Shown: piece after piece, positions 35,839 to 45,171 of the stretch
Numbering within the stretch: the stretch's first letter is position 1
Layout: each line of letters begins with the position of its first letter
Made by a program: the position numbers and the translations under genes
From: Pseudorhodobacter antarcticus
Lineage (GTDB): Bacteria > Pseudomonadota > Alphaproteobacteria > Rhodobacterales > Rhodobacteraceae
Length of the DNA: 64,000 bases
Direction: 5' to 3'
Assembly (NCBI GenBank): GCA_945860375.1
Contig: CAMAQR010000001.1
Location: forward strand, 1 to 64,000
Notes under the pieces: generated by a model
Told to the model about the DNA's origin: nothing
Seen by the model: only the letters and a program-made list of their open reading frames with translations
Database searches by the model: none

Positions 35839-36828
35839 TCAGGGCCGGGTGCGGATCGGATAGCGGGCGCAGGTGACGCGGAACGTACCGTCACCGCCGA
35901 CATCTTCGACCTCACGGAACAACGTGATCAACGTGGCGTGATAAGGCAAATGCCGGTTTGCCACCAGCCAAAGCACGCCATTTGGGGCCAAACCGCGCTG
36001 TGCGGCCTTCAAAAACGCCATTCCAAGCCCCGGATCGGCATCGCGCCCGGCGTGGAAGGGTGGGTTCATCACCACCGCATCCCACAGTTTCGGGGCGCGA
36101 AACGTGGTGGCATCGGCCCAGTGAAACCGCGCGCGCGGGTCGCTGATATTGACGCGGGCGCAGTCAAGCGCCACCCTGTCCGCCTCGACCAGATCGACCT
36201 CTTTGACCCCGTCCCGCGCCAAAATCGCCCGTGACAAATAGCCCCAACCCGCGCCCAGATCACCGATCCGGTTGGGCAGTTTTGCGGGCAGGGCGGCGGC
36301 CAACAGCACCGAACCCCGGTCGGGGCCATCAGCGGAAAACACCCCCGGCATGGTCTGAAAGCCACCCTCAACCTGCGACGCCACGGCCTGCCAATCGGCA
36401 GGTGCAGGGGCCGCTGGCATGACGAAGGCTTTGCCATGCGCCTTGGAAAACGCCTGACCGTCGAACAACCCGGCCGCCCGGCACTGCTTCAAGATCGCAT
36501 CGACACCGTCGGTTTTTTGCCCGTCGATCATCACGGGGCCACCCGGAGTGACCTCGGCCATGGCGCGCGCAATCAGTCCCAAAGCCTCGGCCTTTGACCG
36601 GGGCAGGCAGACAATTGCCGCCGCGAAGGGCGCGTCACCCGTTAACACATGGCCCTGCGCGGCAAAGTAATCATGGTCCGGTTTGAACCCTGTCACAACG
36701 CGCACCCGGTCTTTCGGCAAGGCCGCAAGATCATCGCCCAAGCGGGGTTGATACACCGCAACCGTGCCCGCATCGGGCACCACCAACGCGCCGGTTTCCA
36801 GCGCCATTTCCAAACGTGCAGATCGCAT
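35839..36828 (-). CDS. rsmC: RsmC-like 16S rRNA (guanine-N2) methyltransferase
   Basis: About 329 residues from ATG 36828; a TTG at 36849 preceded by AAGGAA would add seven residues. The N-terminal half is a degenerate MTase-like domain. The C-terminal half has the SAM motif GDLGAGWGYLSRAIL and the NPPF catalytic motif (VVMNPPFHAG), followed by LWLVANRHLPY, as in RsmC, which methylates G1207 of 16S rRNA. It follows clpS and precedes the SDR on the same strand. Confidence 0.83.
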   Translation of the reverse strand: MRSARLEMALETGALVVPDAGTVAVYQPRLGDDLAALPKDRVRVVTGFKPDHDYFAAQGHVLTGDAPFAAAIVCLPRSKAEALGLIARAMAEVTPGGPVMIDGQKTDGVDAILKQCRAAGLFDGQAFSKAHGKAFVMPAAPAPADWQAVASQVEGGFQTMPGVFSADGPDRGSVLLAAALPAKLPNRIGDLGAGWGYLSRAILARDGVKEVDLVEADRVALDCARVNISDPRARFHWADATTFRAPKLWDAVVMNPPFHAGRDADPGLGMAFLKAAQRGLAPNGVLWLVANRHLPYHATLITLFREVEDVGGDGTFRVTCARYPIRTRP

Positions 36829-36903
36829 GATCGCCGCAACCGCGGCCAATTCCTTCTAAGGTGCCGATATCAGGCTGTTCTTTTTCTACCCTGCGTCAGC
36901 GGG

Positions 36904-37224
36904 CTATTCTTTTTCCATCGTGCATTGCAGCGGATGCTGATGGCGACGGGCAAAATCCATCACCTGCGCCACTTTGGTTTCGGCAATTTCATAGGAAAAC
37001 ACCCCCACCACAGCCAACCCCTTTTTGTGCACCGTCAGCATGATCTCAAATGACTGGGCGTGGTTGAGGCCGAAGAACCGCTCCAGCACATGTACCACGA
37101 ATTCCATCGGCGTGTAATCGTCGTTCAAAAGCATGACCTTATACAGCGGCGGACGCTCAGAGCGGGCCTTGGTTTTGGTCAGGATCGACGTGTCGTCCCC
37201 GGGGCCCGAGGCTTTGTCCGACAT
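36904..37224 (-). CDS. clpS: ATP-dependent Clp protease adaptor ClpS
   Basis: A 106-residue adaptor that delivers N-end-rule substrates to ClpAP. It has the disordered N-terminus, then [27 protein letters not shown] and [20 protein letters not shown], the core of all ClpS proteins. clpA is not adjacent. Start at ATG 37224 (MSDKASG); upstream in-frame codons look non-coding. Confidence 0.96.
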   Translation of the reverse strand: MSDKASGPGDDTSILTKTKARSERPPLYKVMLLNDDYTPMEFVVHVLERFFGLNHAQSFEIMLTVHKKGLAVVGVFSYEIAETKVAQVMDFARRHQHPLQCTMEKE

Positions 37225-37354
37225 GACGGCTGCATTAAACGGCACGGGGCGGCTCCAGTGGATTCGCGGGTTTCGGTGACATAAGTCCAATATAGCGGTT
37301 TTCTGGCTTGCGAAAAGGCCCCCGCCCCATGGATGCTGGGCTTAGGGGGAAACC

Positions 37355-38062
37355 ATGATCACCACCATCGGATTCGACGCAGATGACACGCTTTGGCAGA
37401 ACGAAGCGTTTTTTCGGTTAACGCAGGACCACTTTGCCACGCTTTTGGCCGATTACGCAGAGGCCGACCACCTGCAGGACCGTTTGTTGGAAGCCGAACG
37501 GCGCAATCTGGGGCATTATGGGTTCGGCGTGAAGGGTTTTACCCTGTCGATGATCGAAACCGCGATTGATGTCACCGAAGGCCGGGTTTCTGCATCGGTG
37601 ATTGCCGAAATCATGGCCGCAGGGCGTGAGATGCTGTCACATCCGATAGATCTTTTACCCCATGCGGAACAATCGGTCAGGGCCTTGGCTGCCACATATC
37701 GCGTGCTGCTGATCACCAAGGGCGACCTTCTGGATCAGGAGCGCAAACTGGCGCAGTCGGGGCTTGGCGATCTGTTTCATGGCGTGGAAATCGTGTCGGA
37801 CAAAACCTCGGCGGTCTATGCCACGATTTTTGCGCGGCACGGGGCAGCTCCGGCGGCTGCGATGATGGTTGGCAACTCGCTCAAATCCGACGTGCTGCCG
37901 GCGATTGCCGCGGGCAGTTGGGGCGTTCATGTTCCGCATGGGAAGACCTGGGCCTTGGAACATGCCGAACCGCCGCTGGGAAACGCGCGGTTTCACAGCT
38001 TGCCCGATCTGGGGGCCCTGCCCGATCTTGTGTCCCGATTGGGTAGCACCCACAACACCTAG
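37355..38062 (+). CDS. HAD-family hydrolase
   Basis: A 235-residue protein. HAD motif I is GFDADDTLW (Asp8, Asp10), motif II is in LLITKGD, the motif III lysine is in IVSDKTS, and motif IV is in MVGNSLKSDVLPA. A four-helix cap lies between I and II. Likely a small-molecule phosphatase, substrate unknown. It is divergent from clpS. Confidence 0.88.
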   Translation: MITTIGFDADDTLWQNEAFFRLTQDHFATLLADYAEADHLQDRLLEAERRNLGHYGFGVKGFTLSMIETAIDVTEGRVSASVIAEIMAAGREMLSHPIDLLPHAEQSVRALAATYRVLLITKGDLLDQERKLAQSGLGDLFHGVEIVSDKTSAVYATIFARHGAAPAAAMMVGNSLKSDVLPAIAAGSWGVHVPHGKTWALEHAEPPLGNARFHSLPDLGALPDLVSRLGSTHNT

Positions 38063-38110
38063 GGGCACTCGCCGATTTGGGCAGACAGGCCGCAACTTCA
38101 GGACAAGCCG

Positions 38111-38136
38111 AAAACCCTTTGAAATTAAGGGGTTTT
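38111..38136 (+). terminator. Terminator-like hairpin after the HAD gene
   Basis: AAAACCC (38111-38117) pairs with GGGTTTT (38130-38136), and the 3' arm itself ends in TTTT followed by CC. It lies about 50 bases after the HAD stop and before the carboxypeptidase gene, in the right position for an intrinsic terminator. Confidence 0.55.
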
Positions 38137-38213
38137 CCTGAATCACCCTTCGTGCTAGCTTCTTCTCAGCAGAAAAAAGCCCCCGACGAATGAGGGGTAA
38201 CGAGGCAGGCAGT

Positions 38214-39848
38214 ATGGGCAGACAGGTGGCATCCCTTTTGGGGCAGTATGTCCGGAGTTTTCTATTCCTGACGGCGTGTACGCTGATCGCGGTCTGGTCT
38301 GGCCCGCAAGAATCGCGCGCGGCCCCCTATGCCGCGTTTGTGATGGACGCGCGCACCGGCGAGACGCTGTATTCCGAAAACGCCACCACCCGGCTTCACC
38401 CGGCCTCGCTGACGAAAATGATGACCCTCTACATCGCGTTTGAGGAAATTGAGCGTGGCAATCTGTCGCTTGATACCATGATCACCGTGACCAAGAATGC
38501 CGCCGCACAGCCGCCCTCACGGCTTGGCCTGAAAGCGGGGCAGAAGATTCAATTGCGCTATCTGATCCGGGCGGCGGCGGTGAAATCGGCCAATGATGCG
38601 GCGCAGGCGATTGGCGACCACATCGGTGGCAATCAGGAAAAATTCGCGGCCCGAATGACCCGCACCGCCAAAGCGATTGGCATGAAGAACACCACCTTCA
38701 AGAACGCCAACGGTTTGACGGCGAAGGGACATTTGTCGACCGCGCAGGATATGTCGGTGCTGGGCCGCCATCTGTTTTACGATTTTCCCCAATATTACAA
38801 CATCTTCTCACGCCGGACCACCGATGCGGGCATGGCCGAAGTGGCCAACACCAACCGCCGTTTTCTGGACGCCTACAAGGGCGCGGATGGCATCAAGACC
38901 GGCTATACCGAACCGGCGGGCTTCAACCTGACGGCATCGGCAGAGCGTGGCAATGTGCGCATCATCGCCACGGTGTTTGGCGGCAAATCCACCGCCGACC
39001 GCAACGCCAAGGTCAGCGATCTGCTGGATCTGGGTTTTCGCAAAGCCCCCAGCAACGCCAATGAATCCCCCCCCGTCACGCCGCAATACCAAAACGCCGA
39101 TGACGAGTTGATCGCTTCGGCCGAAGAGGCTGACGCCTTGCCGGAAGTGGAGGGCGGTGCGGCCAAGACCCTGCGCGTGGTGATGACACTGAAAACCTCG
39201 CCGCGCCCGGTTTTGCGCCCGGCTGACACCGACGCAGTGCAGACCGCCGGTGCCACCGAAGAGGCGGTCGCCGCCATGGTCGATGGCATTGCCGGGGCGC
39301 TGGCAGAGGCTGCGGGCGCAGAACCCGTGCCGGAGTCGCTGCAGGTTCAACAGTTGGCATTGGCCGATGGTTCGGTACAGGTTTCAGGCATTGAGAGTCT
39401 GTTGGCGCAACCGACCGAGATGCTGGCCGCAATGGAACCAGAGGCAAAGGTACTGTCGATCACCGCCACACCTGCAAACCTGCGGGCGGTCAAGCTGATC
39501 TCAACCCCGCGCCCGTCAAAGCGCAAAGCGCCGATCTATGACGAGGTTCTGATCGCCGAAGCCGACCAAGCCAGCGATCTGGCCGAAGTGGTGACGCGCG
39601 TGTCCACCTCGGGCAACAAGCATTGGGGCATCAATGTCGGCCGTTTCAACAGCCATGGCGAGGCGGAACGGGTGTTGCTGAAAACCCAGTTGGTGGAAAG
39701 CGCCACGCTGGCCACCAGCCTGCGCAAGATCGTTCAGAAAAGCGGCGGTTATGACGCAAACTTTCTGGGCCTGGGTCAGGAAGAGGCCGATCTGGCCTGC
39801 CGTCGCTTGCAGGCGCGCGGCGTGCAATGCTTTACGATGGGGCCATAA
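38214..39848 (+). CDS. D-alanyl-D-alanine carboxypeptidase (PBP5/6-type) with SPOR domain
   Basis: About 544 residues from ATG 38214. The signal sequence is at about 15-37 (FLFLTACTLIAVWSG...RAA). The S11 active-site triad is S65-x-x-K68 (PASLTK), S125-A-N127 and K228-T-G. A Pro/Ala/Glu-rich linker of about 170 residues follows, then a C-terminal SPOR-like domain (about 465-544, HWGINVGRF). It trims the terminal D-Ala of peptidoglycan peptides, and the SPOR domain would direct it to denuded septal glycan. It stands alone with an upstream terminator-like hairpin. Confidence 0.92.
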   Translation: MGRQVASLLGQYVRSFLFLTACTLIAVWSGPQESRAAPYAAFVMDARTGETLYSENATTRLHPASLTKMMTLYIAFEEIERGNLSLDTMITVTKNAAAQPPSRLGLKAGQKIQLRYLIRAAAVKSANDAAQAIGDHIGGNQEKFAARMTRTAKAIGMKNTTFKNANGLTAKGHLSTAQDMSVLGRHLFYDFPQYYNIFSRRTTDAGMAEVANTNRRFLDAYKGADGIKTGYTEPAGFNLTASAERGNVRIIATVFGGKSTADRNAKVSDLLDLGFRKAPSNANESPPVTPQYQNADDELIASAEEADALPEVEGGAAKTLRVVMTLKTSPRPVLRPADTDAVQTAGATEEAVAAMVDGIAGALAEAAGAEPVPESLQVQQLALADGSVQVSGIESLLAQPTEMLAAMEPEAKVLSITATPANLRAVKLISTPRPSKRKAPIYDEVLIAEADQASDLAEVVTRVSTSGNKHWGINVGRFNSHGEAERVLLKTQLVESATLATSLRKIVQKSGGYDANFLGLGQEEADLACRRLQARGVQCFTMGP

Positions 39849-39849
39849 C

Positions 39850-40530
39850 ATGGGGTTGGTGATCCCGGCACCCGCCTGCCCCAGCGTCGCCGTCGAAGCT
39901 TCCTCTGACCGCTTTGCGGTGCGCCGCATCTTCTGCGTCGGCCGCAACTACGCCGAACATGCGCGCGAAATGGGCCATGACCCAAACGCCGAACCGCCGT
40001 TCTTTTTCACCAAACCCGCCGATGCGGTGGTGGACAGCGGTGCGACCATCCCCTACCCGACAGCCACCGCCGATCTGCACCACGAGGCGGAACTGGTGGT
40101 GGCTTTGGGCATGGGTGGCGCGGAGGTGACCGAAGCGCAGGCGCTGACACTGATCTGGGGCTATGCCACCGGCAACGACCTGACCCGCCGCGATTTGCAA
40201 ACCGCAGCCAAGGCCGCGCGCCGCCCGTGGGATATGTCGAAGGGCTTTGACCAATCGGCCGTGGTCGGCGCAATTCGTCCCGTGGCGATGGGCGCGCCCG
40301 AAGGCCGCATCCAATGCCGGGTGGACGGGGTGCTCACTCAGGATGCCGATCTGGCCGAGATGATCTGGCCCGTGCCTGCGATCCTTGCGCATCTGTCGCG
40401 GCTGGTGGCGTTGCGGCCGGGCGATCTGATCTTCACTGGAACGCCAGCGGGGGTGGGTCCGATTGCGCGCGGGCAAAGCTGTGAAGTGCGGATCGACGGC
40501 TTGGCCCCGGCGCTTGTTCACATCGTTTGA
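39850..40530 (+). CDS. Fumarylacetoacetate hydrolase-family protein
   Basis: A 226-residue enzyme with the FAH fold core: IFCVGRNYAEHAREMG, PFFFTKPADAVV, the metal-binding LHHEAELVV, GYATGNDLTRRDLQ, and GDLIFTGTPAGVGP. Such short FAH proteins include acylpyruvases and oxaloacetate decarboxylases. It starts one base after the carboxypeptidase stop codon, so the two may be co-transcribed though functionally unrelated. Confidence 0.88.
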   Translation: MGLVIPAPACPSVAVEASSDRFAVRRIFCVGRNYAEHAREMGHDPNAEPPFFFTKPADAVVDSGATIPYPTATADLHHEAELVVALGMGGAEVTEAQALTLIWGYATGNDLTRRDLQTAAKAARRPWDMSKGFDQSAVVGAIRPVAMGAPEGRIQCRVDGVLTQDADLAEMIWPVPAILAHLSRLVALRPGDLIFTGTPAGVGPIARGQSCEVRIDGLAPALVHIV

Positions 40531-40600
40531 AGCCCATTGAGCGCGTGCCGCGCGTTCTTTTGAGACGCCCGCGCGGCCAAGGGCCGCTTGTCGTCGCGAA

Positions 40601-40634
40601 GAGCCTCCGGCGGGGATATTGAGACCAAGGTGAA
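40601..40634. repeat. Intergenic repeat arm (GCCTCCGGCGGGGATA-type)
   Basis: The sequence GCCTCCGGCGGGGATATTG followed by AGACCAAGGTGAA closely matches the right arm of the perfect inverted pair at 21893-21925. Only one arm is present here, between the convergent FAH-like gene and tsaC. Confidence 0.7.
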
Positions 40635-40642
40635 CGCGGACC

Positions 40643-41587
40643 TCAGGTGCGGGGTGCGGCAGCGCGGCGCAGGCGGTCGTTGATGGCGCGGCCGAGGCCG
40701 GTTTCGGGGATCGGGGCAATGGCGATTTTGCCTTGGGGTCCGGCCATGGCATCCGCCTGACGCAGCATGTGGAAGAGGTTCGCGGCGGCCTCAATCAGAT
40801 CGCCATTGAGGGACAGGTTCAGATCGGCAGCACCGGGGCCGAAGCCCAGACTGACCTCATCCGGCAGCGGTGCCGCTGCGTTCAGCCGGACCGCAGCGCC
40901 GGGCGCGTAATGCGAGGCCAACTGTCCGGGGGCGTTGGGTTTTTGGGCATTTCCCCCGGCGGGCAGCGGGCCGAGCAGTGCCTCCAGCAACTCGGTTGCC
41001 ACGCCACCGGGGCGCAGCAGAGTTGGGGTGTCTGCCAGTCCCAGAATGGTGCTTTCCACCCCCACCGCGCACTTGCCTCCGTCCAGAACAGCGGCGATGC
41101 GGCCCGATAATCCCGCCAGCACATGATCCACGCGGGTGGGCGACACGCGGCCCGAGGGGTTGGCCGACGGGGCCGCGAGGGGGCCGCCAAAGGCGCGCAG
41201 CAAGGCCTGCGCCACGGGATGAGCGGGGACACGAATTGCCACAGTTTCAAGGTCCGCTGTGACCAGGGGCGACAGGCCAGCGTCCCGCAATGGCAGCACC
41301 AGCGTCAGCGGGCCGGGCCAGAAAGCTGCCGCGATTGTCAGCGCCCGGTCGTCAAACACTGCAAATTCCTGCGCTGCTGCAAGGTCGGGCACATGCACGA
41401 TCAGCGGGTTGAACCTTGGCCGCGCCTTCGCCTCAAAGATCCGCGCCACAGCAACATCGGATCGCGCATCGCCGCCAAGACCGTAGACCGTCTCGGTTGG
41501 AAAGGCGACAAGCCCCTGCGCGCCCAATATATGGGCGGCGCGGGCAAGGCCTTTTGGCGTGGGCAACAGGGTTTCGGTGTCTATCAT
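40643..41587 (-). CDS. L-threonylcarbamoyladenylate synthase, Sua5 type
   Basis: A 314-residue protein. The N-terminal YrdC/TsaC domain shows FPTETVYGLGGDA, KARPRFNPLIVHV, FWPGPLTLVL, AAPSANPSGRVSPT and GVESTILGL. The C-terminal Sua5 domain begins at about 215 (PGQLASHYAPGA). It makes threonylcarbamoyl-AMP for the t6A modification at tRNA position 37. The length and C-terminal domain mark it as Sua5 and not short TsaC. Confidence 0.94.
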   Translation of the reverse strand: MIDTETLLPTPKGLARAAHILGAQGLVAFPTETVYGLGGDARSDVAVARIFEAKARPRFNPLIVHVPDLAAAQEFAVFDDRALTIAAAFWPGPLTLVLPLRDAGLSPLVTADLETVAIRVPAHPVAQALLRAFGGPLAAPSANPSGRVSPTRVDHVLAGLSGRIAAVLDGGKCAVGVESTILGLADTPTLLRPGGVATELLEALLGPLPAGGNAQKPNAPGQLASHYAPGAAVRLNAAAPLPDEVSLGFGPGAADLNLSLNGDLIEAAANLFHMLRQADAMAGPQGKIAIAPIPETGLGRAINDRLRRAAAPRT

Positions 41588-41694
41588 CTTTGTGACGCAG
41601 CGTAGGGCTTGATGCAGGGACAGGCTGGTCTAACATCGTACAGGCAAAGCCACTATCCCCGATCCCCGCTTTTGCCAAGCCGTCGGAGTGTTTC

Positions 41695-43392
41695 ATGTCC
41701 TACCGCGCCCCTTTGTCTGACTTCCGCCTGCTGCTCGATGTGGTGGGGTTTGATCAGGTGGCCGCGACAGACCTCTTCGCTGAGGCCAGTCCCGACACGG
41801 TGGAGGCGATTTTGACCGAGGCTGCGCGTCTGTGCGAAACCACGCTTGCGCCGTTGAACCGCAGCGGTGACAAACATCCGGCGCGGTTGGAAAATGGCGT
41901 GGTGCGGACCTCGCCGGGCTTTGCCGAGGGCTACCGCGCGATTGCCGAAGGCGGCTGGGTCGGCATGGCGGCAAACCGGCATCATGGCGGCATGGGGCTG
42001 CCGATGGCCGTGGCCGCTTGCGTCAATGACATGATGGGGTCTGCCTGTCTGGCCTTGCAGTTGAACCCGTTGATGACCCAAGGGCAGATTGAAGCCTTGG
42101 AGCATCACGCCAGCAACGCCTTGAAATCGCTGTATATCCCCAAGCTGATCAGTGGCGAATGGTGCGGCACCATGAACCTGACCGAACCGCAGGCGGGGTC
42201 TGATGTGGGGGCCTTGCGCACTCGGGCGGAACCCTTGGGCGATGGCACTTATGCCATCACCGGGCAGAAGATTTATATCACTTGGGCCGACAACGACTTT
42301 TCCGCCAATGTCTGCCATCTGGTGCTGGCCCGCCTGCCCGATGGGGCCGAGGGCACGCGGGGCATCAGCCTGTTCATGGTGCCGAAGCTGATCCCGGATG
42401 CGAATGGCAATCCGGGCCAGCGCAACGCTTTGAACGTGGTGTCGTTGGAGCATAAGCTGGGCCTGCACGGATCACCGACCGCTGTGATGCAATATGACGG
42501 CGCGCAGGGCTGGCTGGTGGGGGCGCCGCAAAAAGGCATGGCTGCGATGTTCACCATGATGAACAATGCGCGGCTGGGGGTGGGGATGCAGGGCGTCGCG
42601 GTGGCCGAGGCTGCGACGCAACAGGCGCTGCTGTATGCCATGGACCGCAAGCAGGGCAAGACGCCGCTGGGTGCAGGGGCGATCATCGATCATGCCGATG
42701 TCCGCCGCATGCTGGCACAGATGAAGGCGGAAACCTTTGCCGCCCGCGCCATCGGTCTGGCTTGTGCTGTGGCGATTGACATGGGCCGCGCGACCGCGTC
42801 GGCGGACTGGCAGGCGCGGGCGGCTTTTCTGACGCCCATCGCCAAGGCTTATGGCACCGATGTCGGCTGCGAGGTGGCGCATATGGGTGTGCAGGTGCAT
42901 GGCGGCATGGGCTTTATCGAGGACACCGGAGCAGCTCAGTTTTCCCGCGATGTGCGGGTGACGGCGATTTATGAAGGCACCAACGGCATTCAGGCCATGG
43001 ACCTTGTGGGCCGCAAGATGATGGATAGTGGCGACGCGGCTTTTCGTCTGATCGACGAGGTGCAGGCGGATGCCGAAGGTGCCCGCGCTGTGCACCCCGA
43101 TCTGGCAGGGGCGGTCTGGACCGCCGCCGAGGCCCTGCGCGAGGCGACCGAAGCCTTGCTGACGGCGGAAACAAACGACCGTTACGGCGGCGCGGTGCCC
43201 TATCTGCGCGCCTTTGCGCGGGTGTTGGGCGGGCATTTCCACCTGAAGGCAGCGTTGGCCGATGCGGCCCGCGCACCCTTGGCGCGGTTCATGGTCTTGC
43301 GGCTGTTGCCGGAACACATGGCGCTTTTGGCGCAGGTGCGCGAGGGGTCGGCGGGGCTTTACGCTTTGACGCCGGATATGCTGTCGGCGTGA
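41695..43392 (+). CDS. Acyl-CoA dehydrogenase (DmdC-like, with C-terminal extension)
   Basis: A 565-residue flavoprotein, longer than standard acyl-CoA dehydrogenases because of an Acyl-CoA_dh_C-type extension, as in DmdC (3-methylmercaptopropionyl-CoA dehydrogenase). Visible motifs: NLTEPQAGSDVGALRT, YITWADND, KLGLHGSPTAVM, VHGGMGFIEDTGAAQ and the catalytic-region IYEGTNGIQAMDL. It could act in DMSP demethylation or general beta-oxidation; no other dmd genes are seen. It overlaps the next gene by 4 bp, and the ETF-QO that would take its electrons is also in the window. Confidence 0.88.
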   Translation: MSYRAPLSDFRLLLDVVGFDQVAATDLFAEASPDTVEAILTEAARLCETTLAPLNRSGDKHPARLENGVVRTSPGFAEGYRAIAEGGWVGMAANRHHGGMGLPMAVAACVNDMMGSACLALQLNPLMTQGQIEALEHHASNALKSLYIPKLISGEWCGTMNLTEPQAGSDVGALRTRAEPLGDGTYAITGQKIYITWADNDFSANVCHLVLARLPDGAEGTRGISLFMVPKLIPDANGNPGQRNALNVVSLEHKLGLHGSPTAVMQYDGAQGWLVGAPQKGMAAMFTMMNNARLGVGMQGVAVAEAATQQALLYAMDRKQGKTPLGAGAIIDHADVRRMLAQMKAETFAARAIGLACAVAIDMGRATASADWQARAAFLTPIAKAYGTDVGCEVAHMGVQVHGGMGFIEDTGAAQFSRDVRVTAIYEGTNGIQAMDLVGRKMMDSGDAAFRLIDEVQADAEGARAVHPDLAGAVWTAAEALREATEALLTAETNDRYGGAVPYLRAFARVLGGHFHLKAALADAARAPLARFMVLRLLPEHMALLAQVREGSAGLYALTPDMLSA

Positions 43393-44423
43393 CCAACGCC
43401 ATTCACCACCCATGGCAAACGCCCCCGATCGAGGGGCAGGCCATTGAAATCGCACCGCATGTCCTGTGGATGCGGCTGCCGTTGCCGATGGCACTGGACC
43501 ATGTCAACGTCTATGCTTTGGACGATGGCGATGGTTGGACCCTTATTGATACCGGCATGGCCAGCCGCAAGACCAAAGCCATCTGGCAAGCGTTGATCGA
43601 CAGGCCTTTGCGCGCCAAACCCATCCGCCGACTGATCGTGACCCATCATCACCCCGACCATATCGGCCTTGCGGGTTGGTTCCAATCTGTGGGGGTTGAG
43701 CTTGTCACCACCCGCACCGCCTGGCTGTTTGCGCGGATGCTGGTGTTGGACGAACAGTCGCTGCCGACGCCCGAGGCGATGACCTTTTATCAACGCGCGG
43801 GGGCCTCGCCCGAGTTGCGCGCCCAAAAGGCAGCCGAACGCCCGTTCAACTTTTGCGACGTCGTGGCCCCGATGCCGCCGGGTTTCACCAAGATTGACGA
43901 AGGCGATATCCTTGTTGCCGGACAACGCCGCTGGCGGGTGCGGCTGGGTCAGGGCCATGCGCCCGATCATGCCATGCTGTGGAGCCTCGATGACAACCTG
44001 ATCATCGGCGGCGACCAACTGCTGCCGGGCATTTCCGCCAACATCGGCGTCTACCCGACCGAACCGCAGGCCGACCCTCTGGCCGATTGGCTGCACAGCA
44101 CCCAGGCGCTGCAAGCCTTTGCCACCGATGCGCAACTGGTGCTGCCGGGTCACAAACTGCCCTTCACCGGGTTGCCGTTCCGGCTGATCGAGATGGCAGA
44201 GAATCACCGTTCTGCGCTTGCCCGCCTGCGCGCCCTTCTGGCCACTCCCCACACCGCTGCCCAATGTTTTCCCGCGCTGTTCCGGCGGGGTATTGGTCCC
44301 GACCTGTTCGGTCTGGCGCTGGTCGAGGCGGTGGCGCATCTGAACTATCTCTTGAAGCGCGGGCAGGTTTCGCGTTCCCTGTCTGACGCAGGGGCCTGGC
44401 TGTGGCTGGCCCAACCGGAGTGA
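43389..44423 (+). CDS. MBL-fold metallo-hydrolase
   Basis: A 344-residue protein from GTG 43389, overlapping the acyl-CoA dehydrogenase stop. The metal motif is THHHPDHIGL, with further ligands in LGQGHAPDHAML, the GGDQLLP loop and LPGHKLPF. The C-terminal helical domain resembles the winged-helix tail of LACTB2/BLACT-type hydrolases. In this operon a (thio)esterase acting on acyl-CoA products is a reasonable guess, but unproven. Confidence 0.87.
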   Translation: MTNAIHHPWQTPPIEGQAIEIAPHVLWMRLPLPMALDHVNVYALDDGDGWTLIDTGMASRKTKAIWQALIDRPLRAKPIRRLIVTHHHPDHIGLAGWFQSVGVELVTTRTAWLFARMLVLDEQSLPTPEAMTFYQRAGASPELRAQKAAERPFNFCDVVAPMPPGFTKIDEGDILVAGQRRWRVRLGQGHAPDHAMLWSLDDNLIIGGDQLLPGISANIGVYPTEPQADPLADWLHSTQALQAFATDAQLVLPGHKLPFTGLPFRLIEMAENHRSALARLRALLATPHTAAQCFPALFRRGIGPDLFGLALVEAVAHLNYLLKRGQVSRSLSDAGAWLWLAQPE

Positions 44424-44425
44424 CC

Positions 44426-44884
44426 ATGTCAAACGACGATCTGAACGCCGCCGTAAAGGCCGCCGCCCGAATGCCCCCTTCCCCCGGCCTTGCCACCGAT
44501 GCCGAGGCGCTGCTGGGCGCGTTGCCGCCCCAAACCGCGCCCGCCGAGAAAAGCCCCGCCGAATGGGCCTATGAGCGGATCGTGCACTACATCCGCAACT
44601 TTGAATCTCAGCTGGATGCCAGCCAAGAGGTGGCGATGGGCTTTGCCGGGTCTGACGCCGGGGTGTTGAAAATCGAAGGTCTGGGGTTTTATGCGCCGGA
44701 CCTGCTGACGTTTTATGGCCGTGACGAGGATGGCATGAAAACCCAACTGATCCAGCACATCGCGCAGCTGTCGGTGATGCTGCGCGCCGTGCCAAAAGCC
44801 GCCCCCGAAGCGCCGCCGCGCCGCATCGGCTTTCATCTGTCTGCCGGATGGGTGGGGGGTGAGGCCGGGGACGGGTCTGCCTGA
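44426..44884 (+). CDS. DUF6173-like conserved protein
   Basis: A 152-residue soluble protein starting MSNDDLNAAVKAA, two bases after the MBL gene. Conserved-looking segments are WAYERIVHYIRNFESQLD, EVAMGFAGSDAGVLKIEGLGFYAPDLLTFYG and TQLIQHIAQLSVMLRAVPK, characteristic of a family of short proteins of unknown function in Proteobacteria. The position suggests the same operon as the acyl-CoA dehydrogenase. Confidence 0.75.
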   Translation: MSNDDLNAAVKAAARMPPSPGLATDAEALLGALPPQTAPAEKSPAEWAYERIVHYIRNFESQLDASQEVAMGFAGSDAGVLKIEGLGFYAPDLLTFYGRDEDGMKTQLIQHIAQLSVMLRAVPKAAPEAPPRRIGFHLSAGWVGGEAGDGSA

Positions 44885-45001
44885 CCGGCCACCCCATGCC
44901 GCAGCGGACACATGTGTTCAGACATCCGCTTGTGCCCCCGTGACAGCCCGCTAAACTTCGGGTATTGGCAAGGCAACGCGACAAGATAAAGGAACGCTAT
45001 C

Positions 45002-45136
45002 ATGGCCGATCACAAACAAGGCAGCATGGATGTCCGGGTGCAGGAAAAGACCTTCGCAGGTTTCATCCGCATGTCGATCTGGGGCGCGGGCATTTCGATT
45101 GCCGTTCTGATCATCATGGCGCTGGCTGGCGCCTGA
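45002..45136 (+). CDS. aa3-type cytochrome c oxidase subunit IV (small bacterial type)
   Basis: A 44-residue protein starting MADHKQGSMDV and ending MALAGA. One transmembrane helix lies at about 21-43 (FIRMSIWGAGISIAVLIIM). The MADHK...MD...QEKTF-x-GFI pattern is that of alphaproteobacterial oxidase subunit IV, a single-helix accessory of the aa3 complex. The main cox genes are elsewhere. AAAGGAACG provides a Shine-Dalgarno sequence, and the gene sits alone before a lipoprotein gene. Confidence 0.9.
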   Translation: MADHKQGSMDVRVQEKTFAGFIRMSIWGAGISIAVLIIMALAGA

Positions 45137-45171
45137 ACCGGAACAAAACATTTCATTTGGCGGGAAAATTG

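Noticed and set aside
41695..43392. Naming the acyl-CoA dehydrogenase dmdC
   Set aside because: Length and C-terminal extension fit DmdC, but many general acyl-CoA dehydrogenases share this form, and no dmdA, dmdB or dmdD is adjacent.
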